DNA of 64,000 bases from JBEEFP01 sp041166085 (GCA_041166085.1 JBEEFP010000056.1:81434-145433), one strand, 5' to 3'. Shown: positions 51,985 through 60,031, numbered from the stretch's first letter. Notes: a model not told the origin generated them from the sequence alone. Program-made: numbers and translations.

Positions 51985-52212
51985 ATGCGCAAGTTCCTGA
52001 GTGCTGCTGCCGTCATGGCAGCCATGACCCTGAGCGCGGTCGGCGTGGCCGGCGCCGGGACGGGCGGCACCAAGATGGGCCAGCAGTGCCCCAAGGGCAC
52101 CAAGGGCGTCCACGGCAAGTGCGTCAGCGCCCTGGCCAAGGGCCACGGCAAGACCAAGCACACGACCACCACCGTCGCCCCGGTCGAGACCACCACCACG
52201 CTCGCGGGCTAG
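51985..52212 (+). CDS. Small secreted protein with two cysteines and Thr-rich tail
   Basis: A 75-residue protein of unknown function. A signal peptide (RKFLSAAAVMAAMTLSAVGV, cleavage near AGAGTGG) is followed by KMGQQCPKGTKGVHGKCVSA, whose two Cys could form a disulfide loop, then a basic stretch (KGHGKTKH) and TTTTVAPVETTTTLAG. GAGGAG sits eight bases before the ATG, a stronger ribosome site than most genes here have. Similar Thr-rich tails occur on the 27063-27812 protein. It is followed by the second copy of the dispersed palindrome. Confidence 0.75.
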   Translation: MRKFLSAAAVMAAMTLSAVGVAGAGTGGTKMGQQCPKGTKGVHGKCVSALAKGHGKTKHTTTTVAPVETTTTLAG

Positions 52213-52233
52213 CCGCCCCAACCCCGTCTTCAC

Positions 52234-52278
52234 TCTCGAGGAACTGGGGTACCGATCCGGTACCCCAGTTCCTCGAGA
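52234..52278. repeat. Dispersed palindrome, copy 2 (45 bases)
   Basis: Two perfect 21-base arms (left starts TCTCGAGGAACTGGGGTACC) flank ATC. It lies between the convergent secreted-peptide and rhodanese-ThiF genes, where a bidirectional terminator would fit. The arm core is identical to copy 1 for 18 bases while the centre differs. Confidence 0.9.
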
Positions 52279-52296
52279 CGCGTCAGGACCGACGAA

Positions 52297-53469
52297 TCAG
52301 GCGGGCGGTGCTTCCTTGGGGTGCGGCATGCACAGCTCGTCGTACTCCGCGATCACGATCTCGCCTGCGTTGTCGCCGCACGCCGGGCACTCCGGATCGC
52401 GGTGGACCTTGAAGGTGCGGAAGCTCTCCTCCAACGCGTCGTAGGCCAGCAGCCGGCCGACGAGCGGGTCGCCCAGGCCCAGCAGCAGCTTGATGGCCTC
52501 CATGGCCTGGATCGACCCGATGATGCCGGGCAGCACGCCGAGCACACCCGCCTCGGCGCAACTGGGCGCCATCTCGGCGGGCGGCGGCTCCGGCAGGAAG
52601 CACCGGTAGCAGGGGCCCTCGTAGGGCTTGAACACCGAGGCCTGTCCCTCGAACCGGAAGATGGACCCGTGGACGACGGGGATGCGCTTGAGCAGTGACG
52701 CGTCGTTCACCAGGTAGCGCGTCGGGAAGTTGTCGGTGCCGTCGACGATGACGTCGTAGCCGTCGATGATGTCGAGCACGTTGTCGGCGCCCAGACGCAC
52801 GTCGTAGGTTACGACGTTCACGTCGGGGTTGATGGCGGTCAGCGTCTTCTTGGCCGAGTCGACCTTGCGGTCGCCGATGCGCTCCATGTTGTGCAGGATC
52901 TGGCGCTGCAGGTTGGACTCGTCGACCACGTCCATGTCGATGACGCCGATGGTGCCGACGCCCGCGGCCGCCAGGTACAGGGCAGCCGGGGAACCGAGCC
53001 CGCCCGCGCCGAGCATGAGGACCTTGCTGTCGAGCAGCTTCTGCTGGCCGGCCACGTCGACCTCGGGCAGCAGCAGGTGGCGCTGGTACCGGTTGCGCTG
53101 CTCGGGCGTGAGGGTCTGCGGGGTCCGCCAGGGGCGGCCGTCGTCCTTCCACTGGTTGAACCCGGGCCGGACGTTGACCACGTTCTCGTAGCCCAGGTCC
53201 TGCAGGGTCTTGGCCGCGAAGGCGGAGCGGAAGCCGCTGGCGCAGTAGACGACGATCGGCGTGGCGTGGTCGGGGATCTTGCCCTCGACGTTGGTCTCGA
53301 GCTGACCCCGAGGGATGTGGACGGCGCCCGGGACCGCGCCCTGCTCGTACTCCTCGGGCTCGCGCACGTCGAGGAAGACGGCCTCACCGATGCGGGCCTC
53401 GGCCGCGTCGAGATCGATCTCGGTGATCTGGGTTCTGACCTGCTTCAGCAGGTCGCGTGCGGTCGCCAT
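52297..53469 (-). CDS. Rhodanese-ThiF/MoeB fusion, inverted order relative to MoeZ
   Basis: A 390-residue sulfur-carrier activating protein. Residues 1-~110 are a rhodanese domain (AVFLDVREPEEYEQG; active Cys76 in VVYCASGFRSAFA). Residues ~120-390 are a ThiF/MoeB E1-like domain: NRYQRHLLLPEVDVAGQQKL, VLMLGAGGLGSPAALYLAAA (ATP), DESNLQRQILH, DGTDNFPTRYLVND, zinc Cys pairs CYRC and CPAC, and CAEAGVLGVLPG. It would adenylate and thiolate a MoaD/ThiS/CysO-like carrier. Actinobacterial MoeZ has ThiF first and rhodanese last; the order here is reversed. ATG at 53469 lies ten bases after TAAGGT. Confidence 0.9.
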   Translation of the reverse strand: MATARDLLKQVRTQITEIDLDAAEARIGEAVFLDVREPEEYEQGAVPGAVHIPRGQLETNVEGKIPDHATPIVVYCASGFRSAFAAKTLQDLGYENVVNVRPGFNQWKDDGRPWRTPQTLTPEQRNRYQRHLLLPEVDVAGQQKLLDSKVLMLGAGGLGSPAALYLAAAGVGTIGVIDMDVVDESNLQRQILHNMERIGDRKVDSAKKTLTAINPDVNVVTYDVRLGADNVLDIIDGYDVIVDGTDNFPTRYLVNDASLLKRIPVVHGSIFRFEGQASVFKPYEGPCYRCFLPEPPPAEMAPSCAEAGVLGVLPGIIGSIQAMEAIKLLLGLGDPLVGRLLAYDALEESFRTFKVHRDPECPACGDNAGEIVIAEYDELCMPHPKEAPPA

Positions 53470-53526
53470 GACAGAGAAAACCTTACCAAGCCGGTCAACA
53501 TTCCCGCCCAGGCGGCGGCCGAGCCG

Positions 53527-54039
53527 TCAGCCGGCGGCCAGCTGGCCCCGCACCGCCCCGCCCGGGAAGTCGGCGGTGTGGACGTTCACGTAGAACCCCG
53601 ACGGGTTGGCGGTGATGCGCTCGAGGTCGGCGGACTTCTGACCGGTGAGGCAGTCCTCGCCCTTGCCGATCTTGGTCGGGTCGAAGGTGACGACGATGGG
53701 CCCGGCGCCGCCCGCCGCGCCTTCGTGGATGTGTGAGGCCTTGGGCTCGGTGATGTTCTCGACGGTGATCGTGTAACAGACCTTGCCGGTCGCGGCGTCG
53801 ATCTTCACCGTTGCGGTGCCCTTGCCGTCGGCGTCGCCCGGCTGGGGCACCTCCGTCGTCCCGCCGGTGAGGTCGGCCTTGAGCGTCACCGTCGCGCCCG
53901 CCGCGCCCGCGCCCGACGCGGCGGTCGTCTGCACCGTCTTGGACGAGTCGTTCACCGCCGGGCTGTCGCTCTTGCCACAGGCTCCGAGGCCACCCAGGAC
54001 GAGGAGCAGCACTGGCACCATCCCCAGACGAGTTCTCAT
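53527..54039 (-). CDS. CHRD-domain lipoprotein
   Basis: A 170-residue exported lipoprotein with signal and lipobox (VPVLLLVLGGLGACGKSD; lipidated Cys near residue 21). The rest is a CHRD domain: TVTLKADLTGGTTEVPQPGD, TATVKIDAATGKVCYTITVE, ASHIHEGAAGGAGPIVVTF and FYVNVHTADFPGGAVRGQL. CHRD domains are beta-rich with conserved His; function is mostly unknown, though some bind metal. The ATG at 54039 is six bases after TAGGTT. Confidence 0.9.
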   Translation of the reverse strand: MRTRLGMVPVLLLVLGGLGACGKSDSPAVNDSSKTVQTTAASGAGAAGATVTLKADLTGGTTEVPQPGDADGKGTATVKIDAATGKVCYTITVENITEPKASHIHEGAAGGAGPIVVTFDPTKIGKGEDCLTGQKSADLERITANPSGFYVNVHTADFPGGAVRGQLAAG

Positions 54040-54045
54040 GACGCG

Positions 54046-54055
54046 AACCTATCCT
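54046..54055. promoter_or_regulatory. Candidate back-to-back -10 elements, CHRD lipoprotein / nitroreductase
   Basis: AACCTATCCT reads TAGGTT leftward and TATCCT rightward, sharing one TA. The hexamers end six bases before ATG 54039 and five before ATG 54061. Only 21 bases separate the two start codons, so no other promoter fits. Confidence 0.5.
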
Positions 54056-54060
54056 TCGGC

Positions 54061-54669
54061 ATGGATTTCCAATCCGTCGTGCGCCGCCGGCGCATGGTGC
54101 GCCGCTTCGTCGATCGGCCCGTCGAGCCCGAGGTCCTCACCCGGATCCTCGACAACGCCACCCGCGCACCGTCGGCCGGGTTCAGCCAAGGGTGGGCATT
54201 CGTCGTGCTGGAGGGCGACGACCGGCGCCGGTTCTGGGAAGCGGTACGGCCGGACGCGCCCTTCGATCCGTCGCCTGGGTCGTTGCACGCGGCCGGCGCC
54301 GTGGTGCTGCCGCTCGCCCACAAGCAGGCCTACCTCGAGCGCTACTCGATGCCGGACAAGGAGCGCTTCGGCTTGGGCGACGAATCCCGCTGGCCCATCC
54401 CGTATTGGCTCGTGGACGTCGCCTTCGCGACACAGTCGCTGCTGCTGTCCGCCGTCGACGCCGGGCTCGGCGCGCTGTTCTTCGGCATCTTCACCGGCGA
54501 GGCGGGGCTGTTGCGGGACCTCGGCGTCCCGGATGGCTACCGCCCCATCGGTGCCGTCGCGCTCGGCCACCCACTGCCGGGAGAGCGCTCCACCCCTTCG
54601 CTCAGGACGGGACGGCGTCCGCGCGATCAGGTGATCCACCACGGAGGATGGCAGGCAGGATCTCGCTGA
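54061..54669 (+). CDS. Nitroreductase-family FMN protein
   Basis: A 202-residue FMN/NAD(P)H oxidoreductase. It has DFQSVVRRRRMVRRFVDRPV, ILDNATRAPSAGFSQGWAF (FMN site), WLVDVAFATQSLLLSAVDAG and GLGALFFGIFTGE, then VGAVALGHPL-like IGAVALGHPLPG. The same fold makes up the C-terminal half of mycobacterial FbiB, which is missing from CofE in this window; any F420 link is only a guess. Its last 68 bases overlap the convergent sirtuin gene. Confidence 0.85.
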   Translation: MDFQSVVRRRRMVRRFVDRPVEPEVLTRILDNATRAPSAGFSQGWAFVVLEGDDRRRFWEAVRPDAPFDPSPGSLHAAGAVVLPLAHKQAYLERYSMPDKERFGLGDESRWPIPYWLVDVAFATQSLLLSAVDAGLGALFFGIFTGEAGLLRDLGVPDGYRPIGAVALGHPLPGERSTPSLRTGRRPRDQVIHHGGWQAGSR

Positions 54670-55390
54670 TCGAACCGCGCAGCACCGCGTCGGCGAGGTC
54701 GTCCATCTCCGTCGGCTCCGCATTCACGATCACGACCCGCGCGCCGGCCTGCTTGGCGATCGGCACCAACGCGGCGGCCGGATAGACCGACAGCGTCGAG
54801 CCGACGGCGAGGACGAGGTCGGCACCGAGGGCGGCCTGCTCGGCGCGCCGCAGGTCCTCGCGCACCAGGTTCTGCCCGAAGCTGATGGTCGCCGACTTGA
54901 GGATGCCTCCGCACGTGCGACAGGGCGGGTCGTCCTCACCTGCGCGCACGCGATCGAGGGCCCGCTCCATGGGCGCCCGCTCGCCGCAACTCATGCAGAC
55001 GACGTCGCGCATGGTGCCGTGGATCTCGACGACGCGTTCGGGATCGGTGCCCGCGGCCAGATGCAGGCCGTCGATGTTCTGGGTCACGAGCAGGCGCAGC
55101 TTGTTCCGCCGCTGCAGCTCGACGAGCGCCAGGTGGCCGGCGTTGGGCTCGGCCTGCCGCTCGGCCCAGGCAAGTCGCGACCTCCAACCCTTCTTCCGCA
55201 CCTCGGGGTCCGACATGTAGACGCTGAGCTGTGCGGCCTTCTCGGCATCGGGATCCTTGGTCCAGAGGCCCTGTGGGCCGCGGAAGTCGGGGATGCCGCT
55301 GTCGGTCGAGATCCCCGCGCCGGTGAGCACGACGACACGCTCGGCCTCGTCGATCCATCCACGAACCCGTTGACCTTCATCGGATGACAT
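54602..55390 (-). CDS. NAD-dependent protein deacylase (sirtuin)
   Basis: A ~262-residue Sir2 enzyme. Motifs are VVVLTGAGISTDSGIPDFRG, GLWTKDPDAEK, VTQNIDGLHLAAGTDPERV, EIHGTMRDVVCMSCGERAP (catalytic His and first zinc Cys pair), CRTCGGILKSATISFGQNL (second pair) and VLAVGSTLSVYPAAALVPI. It removes acetyl or longer acyl groups from lysines, releasing nicotinamide. ATG at 55390 is used; an in-frame ATG at 55405 adds five residues and overlaps an inverted repeat. A link to control of acyl-CoA enzymes is possible but not shown. Confidence 0.92.
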   Translation of the reverse strand: MSSDEGQRVRGWIDEAERVVVLTGAGISTDSGIPDFRGPQGLWTKDPDAEKAAQLSVYMSDPEVRKKGWRSRLAWAERQAEPNAGHLALVELQRRNKLRLLVTQNIDGLHLAAGTDPERVVEIHGTMRDVVCMSCGERAPMERALDRVRAGEDDPPCRTCGGILKSATISFGQNLVREDLRRAEQAALGADLVLAVGSTLSVYPAAALVPIAKQAGARVVIVNAEPTEMDDLADAVLRGSISEILPAILRGGSPDRADAVPS

Positions 55391-55411
55391 GAAATGCTCT
55401 GTCATGACATC
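55383..55411. promoter_or_regulatory. Candidate operator in the sirtuin / winged-helix-like gene divergent region
   Basis: GATGACATGA (55383-55392) and TCATGACATC (55402-55411) form an inverted repeat matching at nine of ten positions with a nine-base spacer. It overlaps the sirtuin start codons and lies 28-56 bases before the ATG at 55439. This is a typical size and spacing for a dimeric repressor site. Confidence 0.35.
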
Positions 55412-55438
55412 AAGTCACACTCGCTCCGGGGGGCTCCA

Positions 55439-56089
55439 ATGGCGACGACACTGACCACCGCAACGACCACGCTGACCGTTCCCACTGCCACCCTCTCCAT
55501 CCGTCCCTGGCCCGATCCGGTGATCGACGAGCTCGGCCACGACCCGCGATCTGGGTACGTCGAAACGTACTGGTTGGGCATCCTGGGGCCGTCCACGACG
55601 TGGCTGTTGCGCCTGCTGGTCGCGAGGCTCGAGCGCTCGCCCGCCGGCTACGACCTCACGCTGGCCGAGGCGGCGACGCGGCTCGGGCTGGGCCACAAGG
55701 TGGGCCGGCACGGCCCGTTCGTCAACGCCCTCAGCCGCCTCGTGCAGTTCGACCTGGCCCAACCGCGGGGCGCGGGTGAGCTGGCGGTGCGCCGCAAGGT
55801 CGCGCCGCTGAGCCGGCGTCAGGTGATGCGCCTCGACGACGCGCTGCAGCTCGAGCACCAGCACTGGCAGGAGGGGCAGCTCCGCACGCCGGCCCTCGAG
55901 CAACAACGACGCCGGTCGCGGCAGCTGGCGCTGAGCCTGGTCGAGCTCGGGGAGGACCGCGAGGAGGCCGAGCGCCAGCTGCACCGGTGGAAGTTCCACC
56001 CCGCCATGGCCCACGAGGCGGTCAACTGGGCGTGGAAGCGCCACTGCGAGGCGCTGGCCGCAGCCGAGCGCCCCGACGACGCGGCCTAG
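55439..56089 (+). CDS. Winged-helix-like hypothetical protein
   Basis: A 216-residue protein. A Thr-rich start (ATTLTTATTTLTVPTATL) leads to DPRSGYVETYWLGILGPSTT and a helical segment TWLLRLLVARLERSPAGYDL. The stretch LAEAATRLGLGHKVGRHGPF and NALSRLVQFDLAQPRG looks like a winged helix, followed by a long charged helix region (RQVMRLDDALQLEHQHWQEG). DNA binding is suggested, not proven. ATG at 55439 is chosen as the first start after the intergenic repeat. The stop shares CTAG with the stop of the convergent 31-residue gene. Confidence 0.65.
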   Translation: MATTLTTATTTLTVPTATLSIRPWPDPVIDELGHDPRSGYVETYWLGILGPSTTWLLRLLVARLERSPAGYDLTLAEAATRLGLGHKVGRHGPFVNALSRLVQFDLAQPRGAGELAVRRKVAPLSRRQVMRLDDALQLEHQHWQEGQLRTPALEQQRRRSRQLALSLVELGEDREEAERQLHRWKFHPAMAHEAVNWAWKRHCEALAAAERPDDAA

Positions 56090-56181
56090 CTGTTCTGGAC
56101 GGCGGCGAAGACCAGCACCGCGAGCACGAGCACGACGGCGGCCATGACGACGAGCCGGGTGGTGAGGGCCTTGCTCCTCAT
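56086..56181 (-). CDS. 31-residue single-pass membrane peptide
   Basis: The ATG at 56181 overlaps the stop of the ferric-reductase gene by four bases (ATGA), which argues for real coupled translation. The product has a basic start (MRSKALTTR), one hydrophobic segment (LVVMAAVVLVLAVLVFAAV) and ends QNS. It may be a small accessory subunit of the flavocytochrome, as small membrane peptides are for other respiratory complexes. No homology can be claimed at this length. Confidence 0.6.
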   Translation of the reverse strand: MRSKALTTRLVVMAAVVLVLAVLVFAAVQNS

Positions 56182-57542
56182 ACGAAGGTGAACAGCTCGC
56201 TGTGGACCTGGCGGGGCGGGACGCCGAGCTCGAGGAGGGCCCGCTCGACGGCCGCCATCATCGGCGGGGGCCCACACACATAGGCCTGCAGACCGCCGTG
56301 ATCGGCGGGCAGTCCCCGCTGGAGGATCTCGGTGGTGATGAACCCGACCTCGCCCTCCCACCCCTCGTGGCCCTTGGCGAGCACGTGGACAACCGTGAGG
56401 TCGAGCTGCTCGGTCAGCTGCTCGAGCTCGTCGCGGAACACGACGGAGCCCCAGTCGTTGTTGCCGTAGACGAGGGTGACCGGTCGGCGGTCGCCCGTGT
56501 CGGCCATCGTCCGCAGGATGCTCATGTTGGGGGTGATGCCGATGCCGCCCGCGACGAGCAGCAGCTGACTGGCCGCCTCCCATCCCACGCCGAAGTTGCC
56601 GAACGGTCCGTCGAGGTACGCGCGTGTGCCGGGCGGGAGCTCGTGCACGTGGCGGGTGAAGTCGCCGAGCTCCTTGATCGTGAACTCGACGAACTGGGGA
56701 CGCGCCGCGCTCGACGATATGGAGAAGGGGTGCTCGTTCTGCGCGAACGGTGTGGACGACAGGGTGATCCAGCTGAACTGACCGGCTCGGAACCGCAGGG
56801 CGACGCCCTCGCGCACCGGTCGCAGCCGGATGGTGACGGCGTCGCCTGCCTCGGGCTTGATCTCCTCGACGACGAAGGCGCGGAACAAGCGAGCCAGCGG
56901 CTTGAGCACGCGCACCCACACCAGCAACGCCATGAAGACGAGCGCGAACACGCTGAAGGCAACCGGCTTCCACGTCCCCCGCTCGACGTACACACCGACC
57001 GACCGCACGTGCATCAGTGCGAAGCCGGTGACGAGGACGGCGAGCAGGCCGTGCGTCACCCGCCAGAGCTCGTACTCGAGCTTCCAGCGCAGCCGCAGCA
57101 CCGACACGACCACGAGGAACACCAGCATGAGCAGGGCGCCCTGACCCCACTGGACGCGGGATGGCGCGTGCAGCGGGTTGATGATCGGCCAGTAGGCCGA
57201 CCACGCCTTGGCCAGCAGCAGGAAGGGGTGCAGCACGACAAACGCCAGCGCCACGAACGCGATCTGGCGGTGGTAGCGCATGACCGCGTCGATGCCGTAG
57301 GGCGCGTCGACGCGGTTGATCCGGGCCACGCTCAGGAACTGCAGGCCGAGCATCCCGAGGCCGACGAGGCCGAGCCCGAACGACGCGTCGATCCAGAAGC
57401 CGCGGCCGGGCGGGTGCGGTCCGAGCAGGGCCAGGCCAAGAGGGACCACGGCCAGCACGGCGTACATGGTGAACAGGCCGATGCGCCGGAGCAGCAGGAG
57501 CCGGGAGGCTCGACGGGTTGCGGCGGCGGAGGGCGTCGGCAT
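56178..57542 (-). CDS. Ferric-reductase-like flavocytochrome oxidoreductase
   Basis: A 454-residue membrane protein. The N-terminal half has about six membrane segments with His residues suited to two hemes (MRYHRQIAFVALAFVVLHPF, YELWRVTHGLLAVLVTGF, ALMHVRS). The C-terminal half is an FNR-type FAD/NAD module: RFRAGQFSWITL, NEHPFSISSS, LDGPFGNFG, LLLVAGGIGITPNMSIL, VTLVYGNNDW and AYVCGPPPMMAAVERAL. It resembles ferric reductase/NADPH-oxidase family proteins and would pass electrons from NAD(P)H across the membrane. The acceptor is unknown. ATG at 57542 is chosen before PTPSAAATRR. Confidence 0.88.
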   Translation of the reverse strand: MPTPSAAATRRASRLLLLRRIGLFTMYAVLAVVPLGLALLGPHPPGRGFWIDASFGLGLVGLGMLGLQFLSVARINRVDAPYGIDAVMRYHRQIAFVALAFVVLHPFLLLAKAWSAYWPIINPLHAPSRVQWGQGALLMLVFLVVVSVLRLRWKLEYELWRVTHGLLAVLVTGFALMHVRSVGVYVERGTWKPVAFSVFALVFMALLVWVRVLKPLARLFRAFVVEEIKPEAGDAVTIRLRPVREGVALRFRAGQFSWITLSSTPFAQNEHPFSISSSAARPQFVEFTIKELGDFTRHVHELPPGTRAYLDGPFGNFGVGWEAASQLLLVAGGIGITPNMSILRTMADTGDRRPVTLVYGNNDWGSVVFRDELEQLTEQLDLTVVHVLAKGHEGWEGEVGFITTEILQRGLPADHGGLQAYVCGPPPMMAAVERALLELGVPPRQVHSELFTFV

Positions 57543-57553
57543 CTGCGGCGTGA

Positions 57554-57563
57554 AAGTTAGTGT
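57554..57563. promoter_or_regulatory. Candidate back-to-back -10 elements, ferric reductase / thioesterase
   Basis: AAGTTAGTGT reads TAACTT leftward and TAGTGT rightward, sharing one TA. The rightward hexamer ends six bases before GTG 57570; the leftward one ends eleven before ATG 57542, leaving a very short leader. Confidence 0.45.
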
Positions 57564-57569
57564 CCGCTC

Positions 57570-57971
57570 GTGACCGACTTTCAAGCCGCGGGCGAGGGCA
57601 AGCTCCCCGGGCACCTGGGCATCGAGGTGGGCCAGGTCGTGGCCGGCCGGGCGACCATGCGCATCGAGCTGGCCGCCCACCACCTGGCGCCGAACGGGTA
57701 CCTGCACGCGGCGACGGTGATCGCACTCGCCGACACCGCGTGCGGCTACGGCTGTGCGGCCAGCCTGCCCGAGGGCGCCAGCGGCTTCACCACCATCGAG
57801 CTCAAGTCCAACTTCCTCGGCACCGCCCTCGACGGTGCCATCGCGTGCGAGGCGTCGCTCGTGCACGGTGGCCGCGCCACCCAGGTCTGGGACGCCGTCG
57901 TCACCCACGAAGGAACGGGCAAGGTCGTCACCCTCTTCCGCTGCACCCAGATGGTGCTGTACCCGCGCTGA
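57570..57971 (+). CDS. PaaI-like hotdog thioesterase
   Basis: A 133-residue hotdog-fold acyl-CoA thioesterase. It has GHLGIEVGQVVAGRATMRIE, LAPNGYLHAATVIALADTAC (the N-G-x-x-H-x8-D type site), GFTTIELKSNFLGTALDG and ATQVWDAVVTHEGTGKVVTL. Members release CoA from aryl- or short acyl-CoA. The start is GTG at 57570. Confidence 0.9.
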   Translation: MTDFQAAGEGKLPGHLGIEVGQVVAGRATMRIELAAHHLAPNGYLHAATVIALADTACGYGCAASLPEGASGFTTIELKSNFLGTALDGAIACEASLVHGGRATQVWDAVVTHEGTGKVVTLFRCTQMVLYPR

Positions 57972-58002
57972 CCCTCTGTTCTCGAGGACGCGGAGCGGGG
58001 CG

Positions 58003-59460
58003 TCAGCGGCGGCGGCCGGGCTTCTCGAACTGCATGACGAGGTCGACGAGAGTGCGGACGCCGAAGCCGGTGGAGCCCTTGCGGATGTAGCCGTCGTCCT
58101 CGTCCGCGCGCGAGGTGGCGGCCACGTCGAGGTGGGCCCACGGCACGCCGTTCACGAACTCCCGCAGGAACAGGCCGGCGACGATGGTGCCGGCCTGGCC
58201 CGGCTTGCCGATGTTCTTCATGTCGGCGACCTCGGAGTCGATGTCCTTGCGGTAGTCGTCGGGCAGCGGCAGGGTCCAGTAGCGCTCCCCCGCGCGATCG
58301 CCGGCCGCCTGCACCTGGGCCAGCAGGGAGTCGTCGTTGCCCATGAGCGGCGCGATCTTCTTGCCGAGGGCGACCGACGCCGCGCCGGTGAGGGTGGCGA
58401 TGTCGACGATGGCGTCCGGCTCGGACTCGGCTGCCAGCGACAGGCCGTCGGCGAGCACCAGGCGGCCCTCGGCGTCGGTGTTCAGCACCTCCATGGTCTT
58501 GCCGTTGCGGGCCCGCAGCACGTCGCCGGGCTTGATGGCCGCGCCACCCGGCATGTTCTCGGTGATGGGCGCGATGCCGACGACGCGCGTCTTGCAGCCG
58601 AGGGCGGGCAACACCGACATGGTGGCGATGACGTCGGCCGCCCCGCTCATGTCGGTCTTCATGGTCGTCATGCCGTCCGCCGTCTTGATGGACAGCCCGC
58701 CGGAGTCGAACGTGATCCCCTTGCCCACGAGCACGACCGTGCCGCGCGACCGGCCGGCCGGCTCGTACACGAGCTCGACGAGTCGAGGCGGCTGCTCCGA
58801 CCCGCGGGACACCCCGAGCAGGCCGCCCAGGCCTTCCTTGGCGATGGCCTTCTCGTCGAGCACGGTGACACCGAGGCCCTCGCGCTCGGCGACCTCCACC
58901 GCGATCTCCGCGAGGCGGGTCGGCGTGAGCGTGCCGGCCGGCTCGTTGGACAGGTCGCGGGCGAGGGCGACGGCACCGGCGATGCGCACACCGCGATCGA
59001 CACCGGCCTGCAGGCGCGTGCCACCCGGACCGACCACCACGAGTCGCTCGAGCTCGGACGGCTTGGCCTCCGACTTGTAGGTCGTGAACCGGTATCCGGC
59101 CAAGAGCGCGCCCTCGGCCGCCGCCTGACCGGCGTCGCCCCCGTCCGCCCCTGCGGGCAGCACCATGGCGGCGGTGGCCGCCGTGCCCGCCGACCGCACG
59201 AGCGCGGCCGCAGCCCGCCGCACCGCTTCGGGACCGACAGTGCCGGCGTCGCCGACCCCGAGGGCGATCACCGTGCTGCCGTCGTCGGCCAGCAGGGCCT
59301 GGGACTCACCGAGGCGGCCGTCGAAGCCGCGCCGTTCCAGGAAGCCCACGTCGACCTCGACCTCGGCCTCGGCCGCGACACGGCAACCCGAGAAGATGGG
59401 GATCCCGATGACGTCGACGTCCTGCGGGATCGTGCGGGCAGCGGCGAGCTCGAGGGACAT
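58003..59460 (-). CDS. pepA: Leucyl aminopeptidase (M17)
   Basis: A ~485-residue cytosolic metallo-aminopeptidase. The variable N-terminal domain is followed by the catalytic domain with ALARDLSNEPAGTLTPTRLA, VVLVGKGITFDSGGLSIK, MKTDMSGAADVIATMSVLP, the signature VLNTDAEGRLVLADGL and IATLTGAASVALG. All metal ligands in these motifs are present. ATG at 59460 is chosen; an in-frame ATG at 59475 would overlap the upstream stop by eleven bases. It is four bases downstream of the adenosyltransferase gene, so the two are co-transcribed. Confidence 0.94.
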   Translation of the reverse strand: MSLELAAARTIPQDVDVIGIPIFSGCRVAAEAEVEVDVGFLERRGFDGRLGESQALLADDGSTVIALGVGDAGTVGPEAVRRAAAALVRSAGTAATAAMVLPAGADGGDAGQAAAEGALLAGYRFTTYKSEAKPSELERLVVVGPGGTRLQAGVDRGVRIAGAVALARDLSNEPAGTLTPTRLAEIAVEVAEREGLGVTVLDEKAIAKEGLGGLLGVSRGSEQPPRLVELVYEPAGRSRGTVVLVGKGITFDSGGLSIKTADGMTTMKTDMSGAADVIATMSVLPALGCKTRVVGIAPITENMPGGAAIKPGDVLRARNGKTMEVLNTDAEGRLVLADGLSLAAESEPDAIVDIATLTGAASVALGKKIAPLMGNDDSLLAQVQAAGDRAGERYWTLPLPDDYRKDIDSEVADMKNIGKPGQAGTIVAGLFLREFVNGVPWAHLDVAATSRADEDDGYIRKGSTGFGVRTLVDLVMQFEKPGRRR

Positions 59461-59464
59461 GGGG

Positions 59465-60019
59465 TCAGTCTCCATCTTCGTGATCGGGGTCGGCGAGCCG
59501 CGACCCGCCTTCCTGCCAACGGGCCATGGTCCAGAGCAGGTCCGACAGGCGGTTCAGGTAGCGCACCACGTGCGAGCCGTCGGGCGCGACGGCGAGCGAG
59601 CGCCGCTCTGCCCGGCGCACCACGGTGCGGGCCACGTCGAGGGCGGCGGAGGTGGCGTCCTCGCCCGGGACCACGAATTCGGCGGGCAGATCGAAGCGGG
59701 CCTTGTAGTCGTCGATGAGCGCCTCGAGCTCGTCCACTCGCTCGGACGCGATGACGCCCTCGCCCAGCTTGTGCCGGTTGGCCGACTCGGTCGCCAGCTC
59801 GGCCATCACGGTCCACAGGTCGCGCTCGAGTCCCAGCAGCAGGGCGTCGAGCTCCGAGCCCGCGCCGGCGGACGCCCGCGCCACACCCAGGAAGGCCTGC
59901 GCCTCGTCGACCGCGCCGTAGGCCTCGACCCGTTCGTCGTCCTTTCGGACGCGCCCGCCGAAGTACAGCCCGGTCGAGCCGTCGTCACCGGTGCGGGTGT
60001 AGATGCGGGGCTTTGCCAT
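59465..60019 (-). CDS. Cob(I)alamin adenosyltransferase, PduO type
   Basis: A 184-residue ATP:corrinoid adenosyltransferase that makes adenosylcobalamin. Motifs are KPRIYTRTGDDGSTGLYFGG (ATP site), VEAYGAVDEAQAFLGVARA, DLWTVMAELATES, FVVPGEDATSAALDVARTVV, RRAERRSL and YLNRLSDLLWTMARW. It would supply cofactor to the methylmalonyl-CoA mutase at 50236-51822. ATG at 60019 is used; TTG at 60025 lies six bases after TAGATT and could be the true, leaderless start. Confidence 0.93.
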   Translation of the reverse strand: MAKPRIYTRTGDDGSTGLYFGGRVRKDDERVEAYGAVDEAQAFLGVARASAGAGSELDALLLGLERDLWTVMAELATESANRHKLGEGVIASERVDELEALIDDYKARFDLPAEFVVPGEDATSAALDVARTVVRRAERRSLAVAPDGSHVVRYLNRLSDLLWTMARWQEGGSRLADPDHEDGD

Positions 60020-60031
60020 ATGCAATCGAGG

